From assembly GCA_043802345.1 (NCBI GenBank), contig JAZDLC010000227.1, forward strand, positions 1 to 24,967: a stretch of 24,967 nucleotides of DNA, written 5' to 3'. The notes beneath the pieces are model-generated. The model was not told the origin of the DNA. It did no database searches and was given only the letters and a program-made list of their open reading frames with translations. This DNA is from JAZDLC01 sp043802345. Lineage in GTDB: Bacteria; Planctomycetota; B15-G4; JADJEK01. Of the stretch, positions 7,325-15,731 are shown piece by piece (position 1 is the stretch's first letter; the number at the start of each line of letters is the position of its first letter). A program made the translations under genes and the position numbers.

Positions 7325-7980
7325 GCCGCATCCTGGGTCCGGTCGACGAGCGGCTTGTACGCCCGGCGGTGGAACCAGAGGCCCATCACCACGAGCAGGG
7401 TGGCGATGGCGGCCAGAATCAGCCCAGAGCCGGGGACCGCCACGGTCCGGAACTGGCCGACGTATCCCTCGCCCAGCACCGGCGGGGTGAACGGCTTGAT
7501 CGAGTTCGACAGGGCCGCCGTCGGATCGAGGTTCTGGCCGAAGTTGTTCATCCAGAAGTACAGGTCGCCAAGAAAGATGACCGGGTAGAAGACAGCCGGA
7601 AGAGCAGCTAGCGCCGCCCACTTCGAGTGGATGAAGACGGTCGCGGCCAGCAGCAGAGCCAGGGTGGCGATCGCGATGATGGAGAGTTCCCTCTCTAGTT
7701 GCGCCGCCTCGCCAAGGGGGCGCATTCCGATGTAGTGGTTGAGACCATCAATCTCCCGCACGTCACCTTCCAGCCGGTCGACGTAGGCATCGACGGTCAG
7801 TCCCTTTGGATACTGAGGCGCGTGCAGCGTCATGTGCCAGTAGGGCATGACGACCGAGATCAGGAGGAGCAGGCCGGCAAGTCCCATGAGGAGTGTGGGC
7901 AGCAGATACCGGCCGAAATGGGTCGCCAGTTCGTCACCGGGGACCCGGGGACCGAAAAGGGATTTGAACGCCGTGCTCAT
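7321..7980 (-). CDS. NosB-like integral membrane protein between nosZ and nosD
   Basis: 219 residues with about four membrane helices: YLLPTLLMGLAGLLLLISVV near 25-45, two in the stretch from about 100 to 150, and one near 185-205. A conserved-looking external loop (PYWHMTLHAPQYPKG, then GLNHYIGMRPL) contains His, Tyr and Trp residues. Genes of this type sit directly after clade II nosZ in many atypical nos clusters and are called nosB there; I place it by that position and by the topology, not by a search. NosB is needed for N2O respiration in Wolinella, but its reaction is not settled. I chose the ATG at 7980, although no strong ribosome binding site precedes it; the frame extends to 8085 without similarity. 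The stop overlaps the nosD GTG. Confidence 0.8.
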   Translation of the reverse strand: MSTAFKSLFGPRVPGDELATHFGRYLLPTLLMGLAGLLLLISVVMPYWHMTLHAPQYPKGLTVDAYVDRLEGDVREIDGLNHYIGMRPLGEAAQLERELSIIAIATLALLLAATVFIHSKWAALAALPAVFYPVIFLGDLYFWMNNFGQNLDPTAALSNSIKPFTPPVLGEGYVGQFRTVAVPGSGLILAAIATLLVVMGLWFHRRAYKPLVDRTQDAA

Positions 7981-8044
7981 ACGATCAACAAGAGGATGAC
8001 GCCGGGGCGCCGCCCAGCTCCCCGAGACACGAGACCGCGCGGGA

Positions 8045-8065
8045 CGGACGGCTTGAACCCGTCCG
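8045..8065. promoter_or_regulatory. Stem-loop in the nosZ-nosB gap
   Basis: CGGACGG, a 7-base loop, then CCGTCCG: a perfect GC-rich 7-bp stem in the 104-base gap just after the nosZ stop. No T-run follows on the minus strand. It could protect the nosZ end of the message or partly stop transcription, giving more NosZ than assembly factors. The role is inferred from position only. Confidence 0.4.
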
Positions 8066-8084
8066 CACCCGCGAACCCAGGACA

Positions 8085-10064
8085 CTACGGTTTGACCAGG
8101 AAGTAACCCATCATCTCCAGGTGCAGCGCCGAGCAGAACTCGGAGCAGTAGTAACTGTAGGTGCCTTCAGCGTCAGCGTCGAATTCCAGCGTCACCGCTT
8201 CGCCGGGCTCGATACTGAGGTTGATATTGTACCCGGGGAGGGCGAAGCCGTGGGTCGCATCCCGCTGAGACTCGACGTTCGTGATATGCCAGGTGACGTG
8301 GTCCCCCTTGTTGACCTCGACATGCTCGGGGTTGTAGTGGCTGCGCACGGCGGTCATGAAGACCTCGACCTGGTTGCCGTTGCGAACGATCTTCTCCTCA
8401 CCCAGCTTCGCGGCTTTCGGATCCACGGCCTGCTTCTGCGGGTCCCAGCCAATCTCGGGATAGACCTCCCAGGTCTTCAGCTTGTCGGCCTTGATCATCT
8501 GGGCATAGTGCGGCTCGCCGACCCCGATGGGCGAGTCGTAGAGAAGCTGCATGTCGCTGCCCGTGTTGTCGATGTCAATGAGCTGGAAGTTCTGCGGCAG
8601 GAGAGGTCCGGTCGACACGAACCGGTCGATCGACCATTTGTTGAACGCCACCAGGTACTTGCCGTCCGGACTGACGGTATCCCCCTCGGCCGCGCCAACG
8701 TGACCGACGTTGTAGTGGGTGCCGATCCTGGAGACGAGTTCCCAGTCGCCTTCCGGCGTCCCGGCTCCGTACGGGCCACCCAGCGTCCAGCGGGCCACCG
8801 CGGAGTCGAGGAACAGGGAGGTGTAGGCGTAACCCTTGTCGTCGAACTGCGTGTGGAGCGGGCCGAGCCCAACCTCGACGCGCGCCTCGACGACCGCGTC
8901 CATGTCCAGCACCGGCACGCCGTACTGATCCGGCGTCCAGTTCTTCGCGGCGATCGCCTCCTGCACCTTCTTGAAGCTGTAGACCGTTACGTGGGGATCC
9001 AGCTTCCCGGACACAACCATGTAGTCACCCTTCGGCGTCACATCGACTCCGTGAGGGCTCTTCGGTTCGGGAGCGAAGAAGAGGATGCCGTCAGCGATGA
9101 GCGTCTTGAGGCTGATCACAGGGAAGCCGTTGATCATCTCGACCTTGCCGGCCTCGTAGGCGGCCACGGCCTTGTTCTTGTCGATGATATGCAGATAGTC
9201 GGCATCGCGCTGGCTGACACCCGCCTCGAACGGCGGCTTGCCTTCCTCGATACCGCCGACGGCCAGTTCGGTGTTGAACGAATTGCCGAAGATCCAGCCG
9301 TCACTTTCCAGCTTGCCGGCGTCGAACAGGTCCTGCCAGTACGGCGGCAGCTCGAGGGCGAACGACTTGCTCATGTCGATCCGCCCCTTCGCGCGGTCGA
9401 ACTTCCAGAAGGTGACCATGCCGCGGTACGAGTCGGCGTACTCGGCGATCGGCGCGTACTTCCACCCCAGGGGTGAACCGTACTGGCCGCCCTCGATCAC
9501 GTAGTCGGTACTCGGCGTCACGAACGTGCCGCCGTGATCGTTGATGGCGATCGGATTCTTGACGATCTGCTTCGTCTCGAGGTCGCGCAGGTCGATGACG
9601 GCCACGCGGGCGTTCGCCTTGTCGTTGATGAACAGGAACTGGCCGTCGTAGTCGCCGCCGGTCTCGCTGAGGGCCGGGTGATGCGTATCGCCCCAGCGCA
9701 GCTTCTTGCCGTCCACGTTCCCCTCGTCGAGGACATCCTCTCCCGCGCCGTACCCCCACCCCTGCCACGGCTCAGGCGTGAAAACCGAGATCAGCCGCAG
9801 AAGGCGCATCGAGGGCACGCCGATCATCAGGACCTGGCCACCATGGCCGCCGGAGGAAAAGAGGACGTAGTCGTCCAGCTTGCCGGTCGGGACGTAGGTC
9901 TTGAGCGCCGCGGTCACGTCGTCGGGGGACAGCCCGCGAGCCAGCGTGATCGCATCCACTTCGGCGCCCATGCCGACAGCCACCACCCCGCCTCCCTCCC
10001 CGTCGCCACCGCAGCCCGCCAGGGCCAGCGACAGGATCAATGTGGTACCAACAAGTGTCTTCAT
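8085..10064 (-). CDS. nosZ: NosZ, nitrous oxide reductase, clade II (atypical) type
   Basis: 659 residues; it reduces N2O to N2 outside the cytoplasmic membrane. The leader MKTLVGTTLILSLALAGC is a Sec-type signal with a lipobox, not a twin-arginine signal, as expected for clade II. CuZ-site histidines are visible in SSGGHGGQV, GDTHHPALSE, INDHGGTF, SPHGVDV, GPLHTQF, VGHVGAAEGD and GEPHYAQ. The C-terminal cupredoxin-like domain has the full CuA motif C-x3-C-x3-H-x2-M (Cys640, Cys644, His648, Met651) and the upstream His in ATHGFALPG. The ATG at 10064 follows AAGGGAG by about 8 bases; frame extending to 10142 lacks similarity. It heads the operon. The N-terminal Cys suggests the enzyme is membrane-anchored. 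Confidence 0.98.
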   Translation of the reverse strand: MKTLVGTTLILSLALAGCGGDGEGGGVVAVGMGAEVDAITLARGLSPDDVTAALKTYVPTGKLDDYVLFSSGGHGGQVLMIGVPSMRLLRLISVFTPEPWQGWGYGAGEDVLDEGNVDGKKLRWGDTHHPALSETGGDYDGQFLFINDKANARVAVIDLRDLETKQIVKNPIAINDHGGTFVTPSTDYVIEGGQYGSPLGWKYAPIAEYADSYRGMVTFWKFDRAKGRIDMSKSFALELPPYWQDLFDAGKLESDGWIFGNSFNTELAVGGIEEGKPPFEAGVSQRDADYLHIIDKNKAVAAYEAGKVEMINGFPVISLKTLIADGILFFAPEPKSPHGVDVTPKGDYMVVSGKLDPHVTVYSFKKVQEAIAAKNWTPDQYGVPVLDMDAVVEARVEVGLGPLHTQFDDKGYAYTSLFLDSAVARWTLGGPYGAGTPEGDWELVSRIGTHYNVGHVGAAEGDTVSPDGKYLVAFNKWSIDRFVSTGPLLPQNFQLIDIDNTGSDMQLLYDSPIGVGEPHYAQMIKADKLKTWEVYPEIGWDPQKQAVDPKAAKLGEEKIVRNGNQVEVFMTAVRSHYNPEHVEVNKGDHVTWHITNVESQRDATHGFALPGYNINLSIEPGEAVTLEFDADAEGTYSYYCSEFCSALHLEMMGYFLVKP

Positions 10065-10169
10065 CCTGGCGACTCCCTTGGCGCTACGCTCAGGCAGCGG
10101 GTCAATCAACCCCGCCGGAACGGCAATGACCGGACCTGTCACAAGACACGGCCCGTTCGTGTAAAAAGT

Positions 10170-10216
10170 GGACCCTGATGTCCAATTATCATCCCCGCCC
10201 GGTCCCTTGTTGTCAA
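10170..10216 (-). promoter_or_regulatory. Candidate nosZ promoter and adjacent inverted repeat
   Basis: On the minus strand TTGACA (10211-10216) is followed, 17 bases later, by GATGAT (10188-10193), a weak -10. Just downstream lies an inverted repeat GGAC-N6-GTCC (10170-10183) that could bind a regulator. I found no TTGAT-N4-ATCAA box for an FNR/NNR-type regulator. The promoter would give a leader of roughly 115 bases. Confidence 0.3.
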
Positions 10217-10270
10217 TATCCTGAGCGAGGCCCCCTCACGGGAGTGAAGCTGGGTGCCGCACCATCTTCT

Positions 10271-13200
10271 TCAGTCTTCGCGCTTCTCCAGGATGAACCG
10301 GTGCTTCCCCGGCTTGCCCGCCTCGAGGGTGACCGTGATCGAGGCGGTCACGTACCCATCGGCGGCGGCGAGGGTGATCTCGCCGAGCGGCAGGTCGACG
10401 TGGCTGAAGCGGCCGCCATCGAGGGGGACACGCCGGTAGTCGGGCAAGATCTGGTCGTTCAGGTAGATGTTGCAATCACCGATCGCCTCTCCCGCCGCGT
10501 CGACCACCTCGAACTCGAAGACGCCGCATGGCTCGAGGTTGATGCGGCCCAGGTCCTCCTCGAACGGCCCCGCGTACTGAAACGGTTTGGAGACGTACTG
10601 CTCGTAGCCGCGCGCCGAGACCAGCAACTGGTACTCCCCTGATGCGACCCCCTTCACCTCGAAACGCGAACCAAAATGCCCACCCTGGATCTGGGCCGCC
10701 ACTTTCTGGGTCTCCTGATTGCGGAGGAAGACCCACCACATCGGTCCCTCCTCGTCGAAAGGCCTGCCGGTGCGGCCGTCATACAAGCTCCCACTCACGG
10801 TTCCGCCGGGGACCACGAGGCGCAGCGGGATCGGATCGGAGGCGGCCAACGAAATGACCAGGTCGTCGAAGTCGACCATGGTCCCGGCCTGGAAGCTGGC
10901 GTTGACCCAGTAGTGCCCCGGAAGCATGCCACTGGCCGAGAATTCCCCCGCCTCGTTCGTCCGCAGGTACGTCGACTTCTGGGACTCAGAGACGCCGGGA
11001 ACCTGGAAGGCGTAGATTGAGATCCCCTCGTCCGCGATCGGCGAACCGCCTTCCCACGAAAGGGTTCCCTCGACGGTGAAGGTCTTGGGCTCCTCCGAAA
11101 AGAGGGTCAGATCCGCGGGCCGCAGGTCGATCTTCGTGACGAGCCCCGAGCGGACGAGAAAGGTGCGCTCCGCCTGACCCAGTCCTTCGACAGTGACCAG
11201 AACCCGCCACGAGCCAACGCCGAGCGAATCGTCAGACTCGAAGGAGCCGTTCTCCGCCAGGTCGCCGTCGCCATCCCGCGAAGAGTCCCCTGCGTCGGAG
11301 TCGATCGAGTACTGGATCTTGCGGGGATGGAAGTCGCGAAAGCCGAGCAGCCGGAGCCGCAGGCTTCCCATGGGCCGGAGCGCGAGACGCACGTCCTGGA
11401 TCACGTCACCTTCTCGAACCTGCAGTTGGAGATGGTTCGTCCAGCGCCCGCCCACACGGGCGTACACGGAATAGGCGCCGGGCGGCAGATTCTTGAAGTG
11501 GAACCGCGCCTGATCGTCGAGATCGGCCCGGAACGACCGGACGAGAGCCTCGTGGATCAAGGCGGAGACGGAGTCCCCGATCGCCGGAATGACCGGAGCC
11601 CCAGATCCATCCTCGACCACCAACCCGTGGATCTCACCCCCCTTTCCCGGGTCAGCAGATGGTTCCAGGCGGACGTCCTGTTCCGCGAGACCGGGGCTCT
11701 TCAGATACACGGCGAGAGTTTCTCCAACGCGCGTGCCGTCCGCCAGGGTCACGATGAGGTTGTACTGCCCGGGTGGAATCTTGCGGAACTCGAAACGGCC
11801 CGCCGCGTCGCAGGTTACGTTCCGCCTGTGCCCCTTGAGCCGCTTGTAGCCGATGTAGTCCGGCGGCCGGAGGTATGCCAGAATGAGCCCTCCAGGCTCC
11901 GGCTCACCGTCCTCCCCGTACAACGTCCCGCGCCAGGTGGCGTACTCCCGCGACACCCCGAAGTCGAGCTGGACATCGGCGTCCTCCACCTCCGCCGCCA
12001 GCCATTCGGAGGAGAACCCGAGCTCGTCCTGGTCCGTGCCGCTGGGTGGGTGGGCGTACAGTTCGACCGTTCCCGGGCGGAGCGGGGGCGTCCGGTAGAT
12101 GCCTCCTTCGCCGGACACGACCGTGCGCGGGAGCGGTATCTCGTCGCCATGGAGACGGATCCACACCCCCTCCTTCGGAGTGCCGTCATCGCCGAAGACC
12201 GTACCGTGAATGGTCGCCCCGCGGCGCAGGCGGATCTCGACAGACTCCACCTCGCTCGGAACGAGCTGCTGCCATCCTTCGGCGTACGCCGGATGGACCG
12301 CGGCGATCCTCTGCGAGATCTCCGCCAGCCCGGACAGCAGGAAGCGTCCGTTGGCATCGGTCTTCGCGTGCAGACACCGTTCCGGCTCCCCCTGCAGGAG
12401 AAACTCGAGGTCGCTGCTCTGACCCTGCTCGCTGGGAGCCGCGCCGACGACAGCCCCCTCGACCGGCCTCCCCGTCCGGTCGTCGACGACCCGCCCGGAG
12501 AGAGCTCGCCCCGGGTCGAGTTGAACAACCAGATCCGTGAGCCCCGCCGCATCGGCGAGACGCAGGTCGTCCAGCCGCTCGCTCCTGTGCCGGGAGCTGA
12601 AGACAGCAAGGCGATACACTCCCCGCTGGTCGAGCGGCAGGCGGAACTTGCCGTCGGGCGCGCGCACGCTCTGCTCGACGACCGTGCCCAGGGCCTCGCC
12701 ATCCCCCTCTCCCAGGCCGCCCCGGTGCGAAACCTGAACGAAGAACTCTTCGACCGGCAAGGCAGTGGCCGCGTCGAGGACCTGGCCGGCGAGAACCGTC
12801 CCGCTGGTCGCCACCACCTCTCTCTCGACAGACGCCGCCTGCTGTGAGTGTGCGTCTCCCGTGGAGGCCGGCTTCTCCTCGCCGGCCGGTCGCCCTGGAG
12901 TCGCCGGGCCGGGAGTGGACGCGTCGCTCACCGCGGATGGTTGCCCGACGGTCGATCCAGGCGGCTCGCCGCCCGGAAGCCCCAGCAAGTAGGCGGCGGC
13001 GATCACCGCGATCACTGCGAGCCCCGAAATGACGGCCTTCACACTCATGACGACTCCTCCCACGGTCAAGACCGCCGCGGTGGCCGCGGCGGCCGGCTTC
13101 AGACCGGCCGCCGGCAGGACCAGGGCCAGCCAGGCGCTCCGATTCAATTGCTGTTCTTCACCAAACCGACGTCTGAGCTGGTCCAGTCCCCGCTTCAGCC

Positions 13201-13642
13201 ATGAGCGGACCGTCGCCGCCGGAACCCCCTCGCGCTGCGCGATCTCCTCGGCGCTGCGGCCGCGGAAGAAGCGCTGCAGCACCGCGGTGCGGTACGGCTC
13301 GTCGAGCGCGAGCACGGCATCCACGATGCGCCGCTGCGGCTCCGCCTCGGCGACCAGGTCCTCGGCCGGCGCTGCCGGCTCCTGCTCCAGGGCATGCCGC
13401 TCGTATTCGCGCCGGGCCCGTTCCGCGCGGTTCATCTGCCAGGCGACGTTCCGCACCAGCCGGTTCAGCCACGCCGCCGGCCGCAGCACCGCCGGCCGCC
13501 GCTCCAGCGCCACCAGCATCACCTGCTGCGCCACATCCTCCCGCAACCCCGGATCGACCACCAGCCGCCCGGCCAAATGCCGCACCCAGCCAGCCTGCGC
13601 CAGCAGGTCCTCAGGGTTCAGGGGCGTCACGCGAGCATCCAT
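10271..13642 (-). CDS. ECF-type sigma factor fused to a membrane helix and a long string of carboxypeptidase-regulatory-like repeats
   Basis: 1123 residues. Residues about 10-82 match sigma region 2 (DVAQQVMLVALERRPAVLRP, AWLNRLVRNVAW). Residues about 105-158 match region 4 with its helix-turn-helix (RSAEEIAQREGVPAATVRSW). A membrane helix at about 200-218 and a Pro/Ser/Thr-rich linker follow. The rest holds about eight beta-sandwich repeats of the CarboxypepD_reg type, seen as G-x-V/L-x-D-x2-x-G-x-P starts (SGRVVDDRTGRPVEGA, HGTVFGDDGTPKEG, SGSLYDGRTGRPFD). The ATG at 13642 is preferred to the TTG at 13654; neither has a strong ribosome binding site. The protein would tether a sigma factor to the membrane with an external sensor or binding arm. 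No separate anti-sigma gene is adjacent. Similar fusions are known in planctomycete genomes; target genes and signal are unknown. Confidence 0.9.
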   Translation of the reverse strand: MDARVTPLNPEDLLAQAGWVRHLAGRLVVDPGLREDVAQQVMLVALERRPAVLRPAAWLNRLVRNVAWQMNRAERARREYERHALEQEPAAPAEDLVAEAEPQRRIVDAVLALDEPYRTAVLQRFFRGRSAEEIAQREGVPAATVRSWLKRGLDQLRRRFGEEQQLNRSAWLALVLPAAGLKPAAAATAAVLTVGGVVMSVKAVISGLAVIAVIAAAYLLGLPGGEPPGSTVGQPSAVSDASTPGPATPGRPAGEEKPASTGDAHSQQAASVEREVVATSGTVLAGQVLDAATALPVEEFFVQVSHRGGLGEGDGEALGTVVEQSVRAPDGKFRLPLDQRGVYRLAVFSSRHRSERLDDLRLADAAGLTDLVVQLDPGRALSGRVVDDRTGRPVEGAVVGAAPSEQGQSSDLEFLLQGEPERCLHAKTDANGRFLLSGLAEISQRIAAVHPAYAEGWQQLVPSEVESVEIRLRRGATIHGTVFGDDGTPKEGVWIRLHGDEIPLPRTVVSGEGGIYRTPPLRPGTVELYAHPPSGTDQDELGFSSEWLAAEVEDADVQLDFGVSREYATWRGTLYGEDGEPEPGGLILAYLRPPDYIGYKRLKGHRRNVTCDAAGRFEFRKIPPGQYNLIVTLADGTRVGETLAVYLKSPGLAEQDVRLEPSADPGKGGEIHGLVVEDGSGAPVIPAIGDSVSALIHEALVRSFRADLDDQARFHFKNLPPGAYSVYARVGGRWTNHLQLQVREGDVIQDVRLALRPMGSLRLRLLGFRDFHPRKIQYSIDSDAGDSSRDGDGDLAENGSFESDDSLGVGSWRVLVTVEGLGQAERTFLVRSGLVTKIDLRPADLTLFSEEPKTFTVEGTLSWEGGSPIADEGISIYAFQVPGVSESQKSTYLRTNEAGEFSASGMLPGHYWVNASFQAGTMVDFDDLVISLAASDPIPLRLVVPGGTVSGSLYDGRTGRPFDEEGPMWWVFLRNQETQKVAAQIQGGHFGSRFEVKGVASGEYQLLVSARGYEQYVSKPFQYAGPFEEDLGRINLEPCGVFEFEVVDAAGEAIGDCNIYLNDQILPDYRRVPLDGGRFSHVDLPLGEITLAAADGYVTASITVTLEAGKPGKHRFILEKRED

Positions 13643-13905
13643 GGCATCCGCCAAGACTCGTGCATCTCGAGGGGAGAGTGTTGCACGATTCTACGGATTC
13701 TTCTGCGCCCGGGCCTCGTCCCTCTCCCCGGCCTTCAAGTGTCACGAGAAGCAAGAAACTCCAGGAATCGTGTCCGATTCGTGCACTCCGCTCCGCACCT
13801 GCTGACAACGGACAACCGACTCGACTCGAGAACCTGTTGAAGGCCTCGATAGACGGGGCTCGTGCGTTCTGCGAGCGGGTCACGACAGACGGAAGGAGTA
13901 TCGAA

Positions 13906-15678
13906 ATGGTCCATCGGCTTCAGATGACAACTTGCACCGTTCTGTGCCTCGCGGCGATGGTTGCGGCATCGGCACGCGCGCAAACGGTGGCACACTGGGA
14001 CTTCGGGCAGGCGTCGTCCACGACGGTGCCGGACATCAACGGTGGCCTTTACAACGGGGACATCGTGGGAACTCCTACGCCGGTCCCCGGCCCCGGGTGT
14101 GGTAGTGCGGCCCTGTTGTTCGACGGCACGGGAAACCAGTACGTAACCACCAACCTCGTTCCGTACTACGGGATTGCGGACAGTTTCACCTGGGAGGTGA
14201 CCGCCTGGTTCGAGAATGCTCCCAGCAACCGCAGAAGAATGATCGGAATCGAGAGCACGAACAACGCCGAAATCGGTATCGGTGTTCACATCGACACGTA
14301 TCACGAAGGGTACGGACACGCGACCACCCGGCCCGATGCGTACGCTTCGAACGGAGGCGACTACTGGCTTCGGAGCGCGCCGGTCCTCGCCGGCACCGGC
14401 TGGCATCACTACGCTCTCGTGCGCGATGTGGCGAACGGCGTCTTCCTCTACTACGTCGATCGGCAACTGCAGTACATCGAGATCGACCACAGCACGAACG
14501 TCTTCAATGGGCCAGGGATTAACCAGCCGGTCGGCCTGGCCTGCCAGTCCCACAACGCCGGCTGGGATCAGTTCTTCGAGGGAGCGCTCGCAGAGGCCCG
14601 CATCTCCGATGGCGCGCTGACCCCCGACCAGTTCCTCGCTCCGCCCTTCCCAGTCGAGGCTCACTGGCCATTCGACGACATGAGCGGATCCACGCTCACC
14701 GACATCAGCGGCCACGCGCGCGCGGGGGCCATCTCCGGGGCCACCTGGGCTACGGGTCTGAATCAGGGCGCGCTCGACTTCGACGGAATCGCCAACCGGG
14801 TCACGACCAGCTACGGGCCGACCTACCTGAACACCGACAGCTTCACTCTCGAGGTGATCGCCAACGCGGTCTCGGGTGGTCTCGACCCCAAGCAAGTGCT
14901 GATCGGGTTCGAGCACACCAACGACGGGCAGGTCACCATACGGCCGCGAAACCCCTCGAACGCCGACTATGCCATGGCCCAGTACCGCACGGACAACTAC
15001 GGTTCTCCGGGAGGACAGACCACCGAATTGACCAGCAGCTTCGGGGTCACGGACACCGACTGGCACCACTATGCCCTGGTGCGTGACGCACTCGACAACA
15101 AGGTCCGGTTCTACATCGATCACGTCCTCCAGGAGGAGGTAGACGACACCAGCACACAGACCATCAACACGGCCGGTGAGTTCTTCGGGCTGGGGTGTGA
15201 GTCGCACAGTGGCAGTTGGGACATGCACTTCAAGGGTCAGATCGACGAGGCGCGCATCGTCAGCCGCGCGCTCTTGCCGGGCCAGTTCCTGAGCCTGGTG
15301 AACTCGGGCGAGGTTTCGTCGTACGGCCTTGGCTGCCCCGGTACGGCAGGAATCACGCCGAGGATCTCGGTGATGGGCACTGCCCGTGCCAACAGCATGG
15401 CCACCCTGGTCATCGATCGTGGACTGGCAGCCGCTCCGGTGTGGGCAGCGTTCGGCTTCACGCCCGCCGCAATACCGGTACGCGGATGCACCTTGCTCGT
15501 TGGTGCTCCGATCTTCCTGCCGATCCCGGCCCTCTCCAGTTCCGGGGCTTTTGCCCTGAACATCACGCTTCCGCCAGGAGTCAGCCAACAGCGTCTGTTC
15601 ATGCAGGCCATGGTCCCCGACGCCAGCGCGCCCCACGGATACGCCTTCTCCAACGGCGAGGAAGTCATTTTCGAGTAG
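13906..15678 (+). CDS. Secreted protein with two LamG-like domains and a planctomycete-type C-terminal domain
   Basis: 590 residues. The signal peptide ends near residue 26 (MVAASARAQ). Two concanavalin-like LamG domains follow, about residues 27-240 and 245-465. Both have the VAHW/EAHW start, an LLFDG/LDFDG strand, DSFTxEV, the WHHYALVRD motif and a final EARI strand. The last 120 residues begin YGLGCPGTAG and form a small beta domain that I associate with the ends of many planctomycete exoproteins. LamG domains bind carbohydrates or proteins; the ligand is unknown. The ATG at 13906 follows a strong GGAAGGAG at 13891-13898 with a 7-base gap; the open frame further upstream to 13201 overlaps the divergent sigma gene and is not used. 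It is transcribed divergently from that sigma gene, across 263 bases. Confidence 0.93.
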   Translation: MVHRLQMTTCTVLCLAAMVAASARAQTVAHWDFGQASSTTVPDINGGLYNGDIVGTPTPVPGPGCGSAALLFDGTGNQYVTTNLVPYYGIADSFTWEVTAWFENAPSNRRRMIGIESTNNAEIGIGVHIDTYHEGYGHATTRPDAYASNGGDYWLRSAPVLAGTGWHHYALVRDVANGVFLYYVDRQLQYIEIDHSTNVFNGPGINQPVGLACQSHNAGWDQFFEGALAEARISDGALTPDQFLAPPFPVEAHWPFDDMSGSTLTDISGHARAGAISGATWATGLNQGALDFDGIANRVTTSYGPTYLNTDSFTLEVIANAVSGGLDPKQVLIGFEHTNDGQVTIRPRNPSNADYAMAQYRTDNYGSPGGQTTELTSSFGVTDTDWHHYALVRDALDNKVRFYIDHVLQEEVDDTSTQTINTAGEFFGLGCESHSGSWDMHFKGQIDEARIVSRALLPGQFLSLVNSGEVSSYGLGCPGTAGITPRISVMGTARANSMATLVIDRGLAAAPVWAAFGFTPAAIPVRGCTLLVGAPIFLPIPALSSSGAFALNITLPPGVSQQRLFMQAMVPDASAPHGYAFSNGEEVIFE

Positions 15679-15692
15679 CGAACTGATCTGCA

Positions 15693-15726
15693 TGGAGGTC
15701 CGGTCGCAAAGGCGTCCGGGCCTCCA
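15693..15726. terminator. Stem-loop between convergent genes, probable bidirectional terminator
   Basis: TGGAGGTCCGG, a 12-base loop, then CCGGGCCTCCA: an 11-bp stem with a single T-G pair. It fills the 53-base gap between the LamG stop (15678, +) and the kinase stop (15732, -). There is no clear T-run on either side, so termination could be of a non-canonical type. Confidence 0.65.
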
Positions 15727-15731
15727 CATCA

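Noticed and set aside
7325..7621. Longer NosD start at 7621
   Set aside because: The extra 99 residues overlap the NosB-like gene and have a Pro/Arg-rich composition; the signal peptide begins just after the GTG at 7324.
8121..9476. 451-residue open frame on the plus strand
   Set aside because: It lies entirely antisense to nosZ, whose protein motifs are unambiguous; it results from high GC content.
10065..10270. FNR/NNR-type site upstream of nosZ
   Set aside because: TTG and CAA half-sites near 10207-10216 have the wrong spacing (4 instead of 8 bases between them).
11327..12847. 506-residue plus-strand open frame
   Set aside because: It is antisense to the carboxypeptidase-like repeats of the sigma fusion, with no start signal and no recognisable domain.
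13201..13905. Longer start for the LamG protein
   Set aside because: The upstream frame is antisense to the sigma fusion. The ATG at 13906 has a strong ribosome binding site and is followed by a signal peptide.
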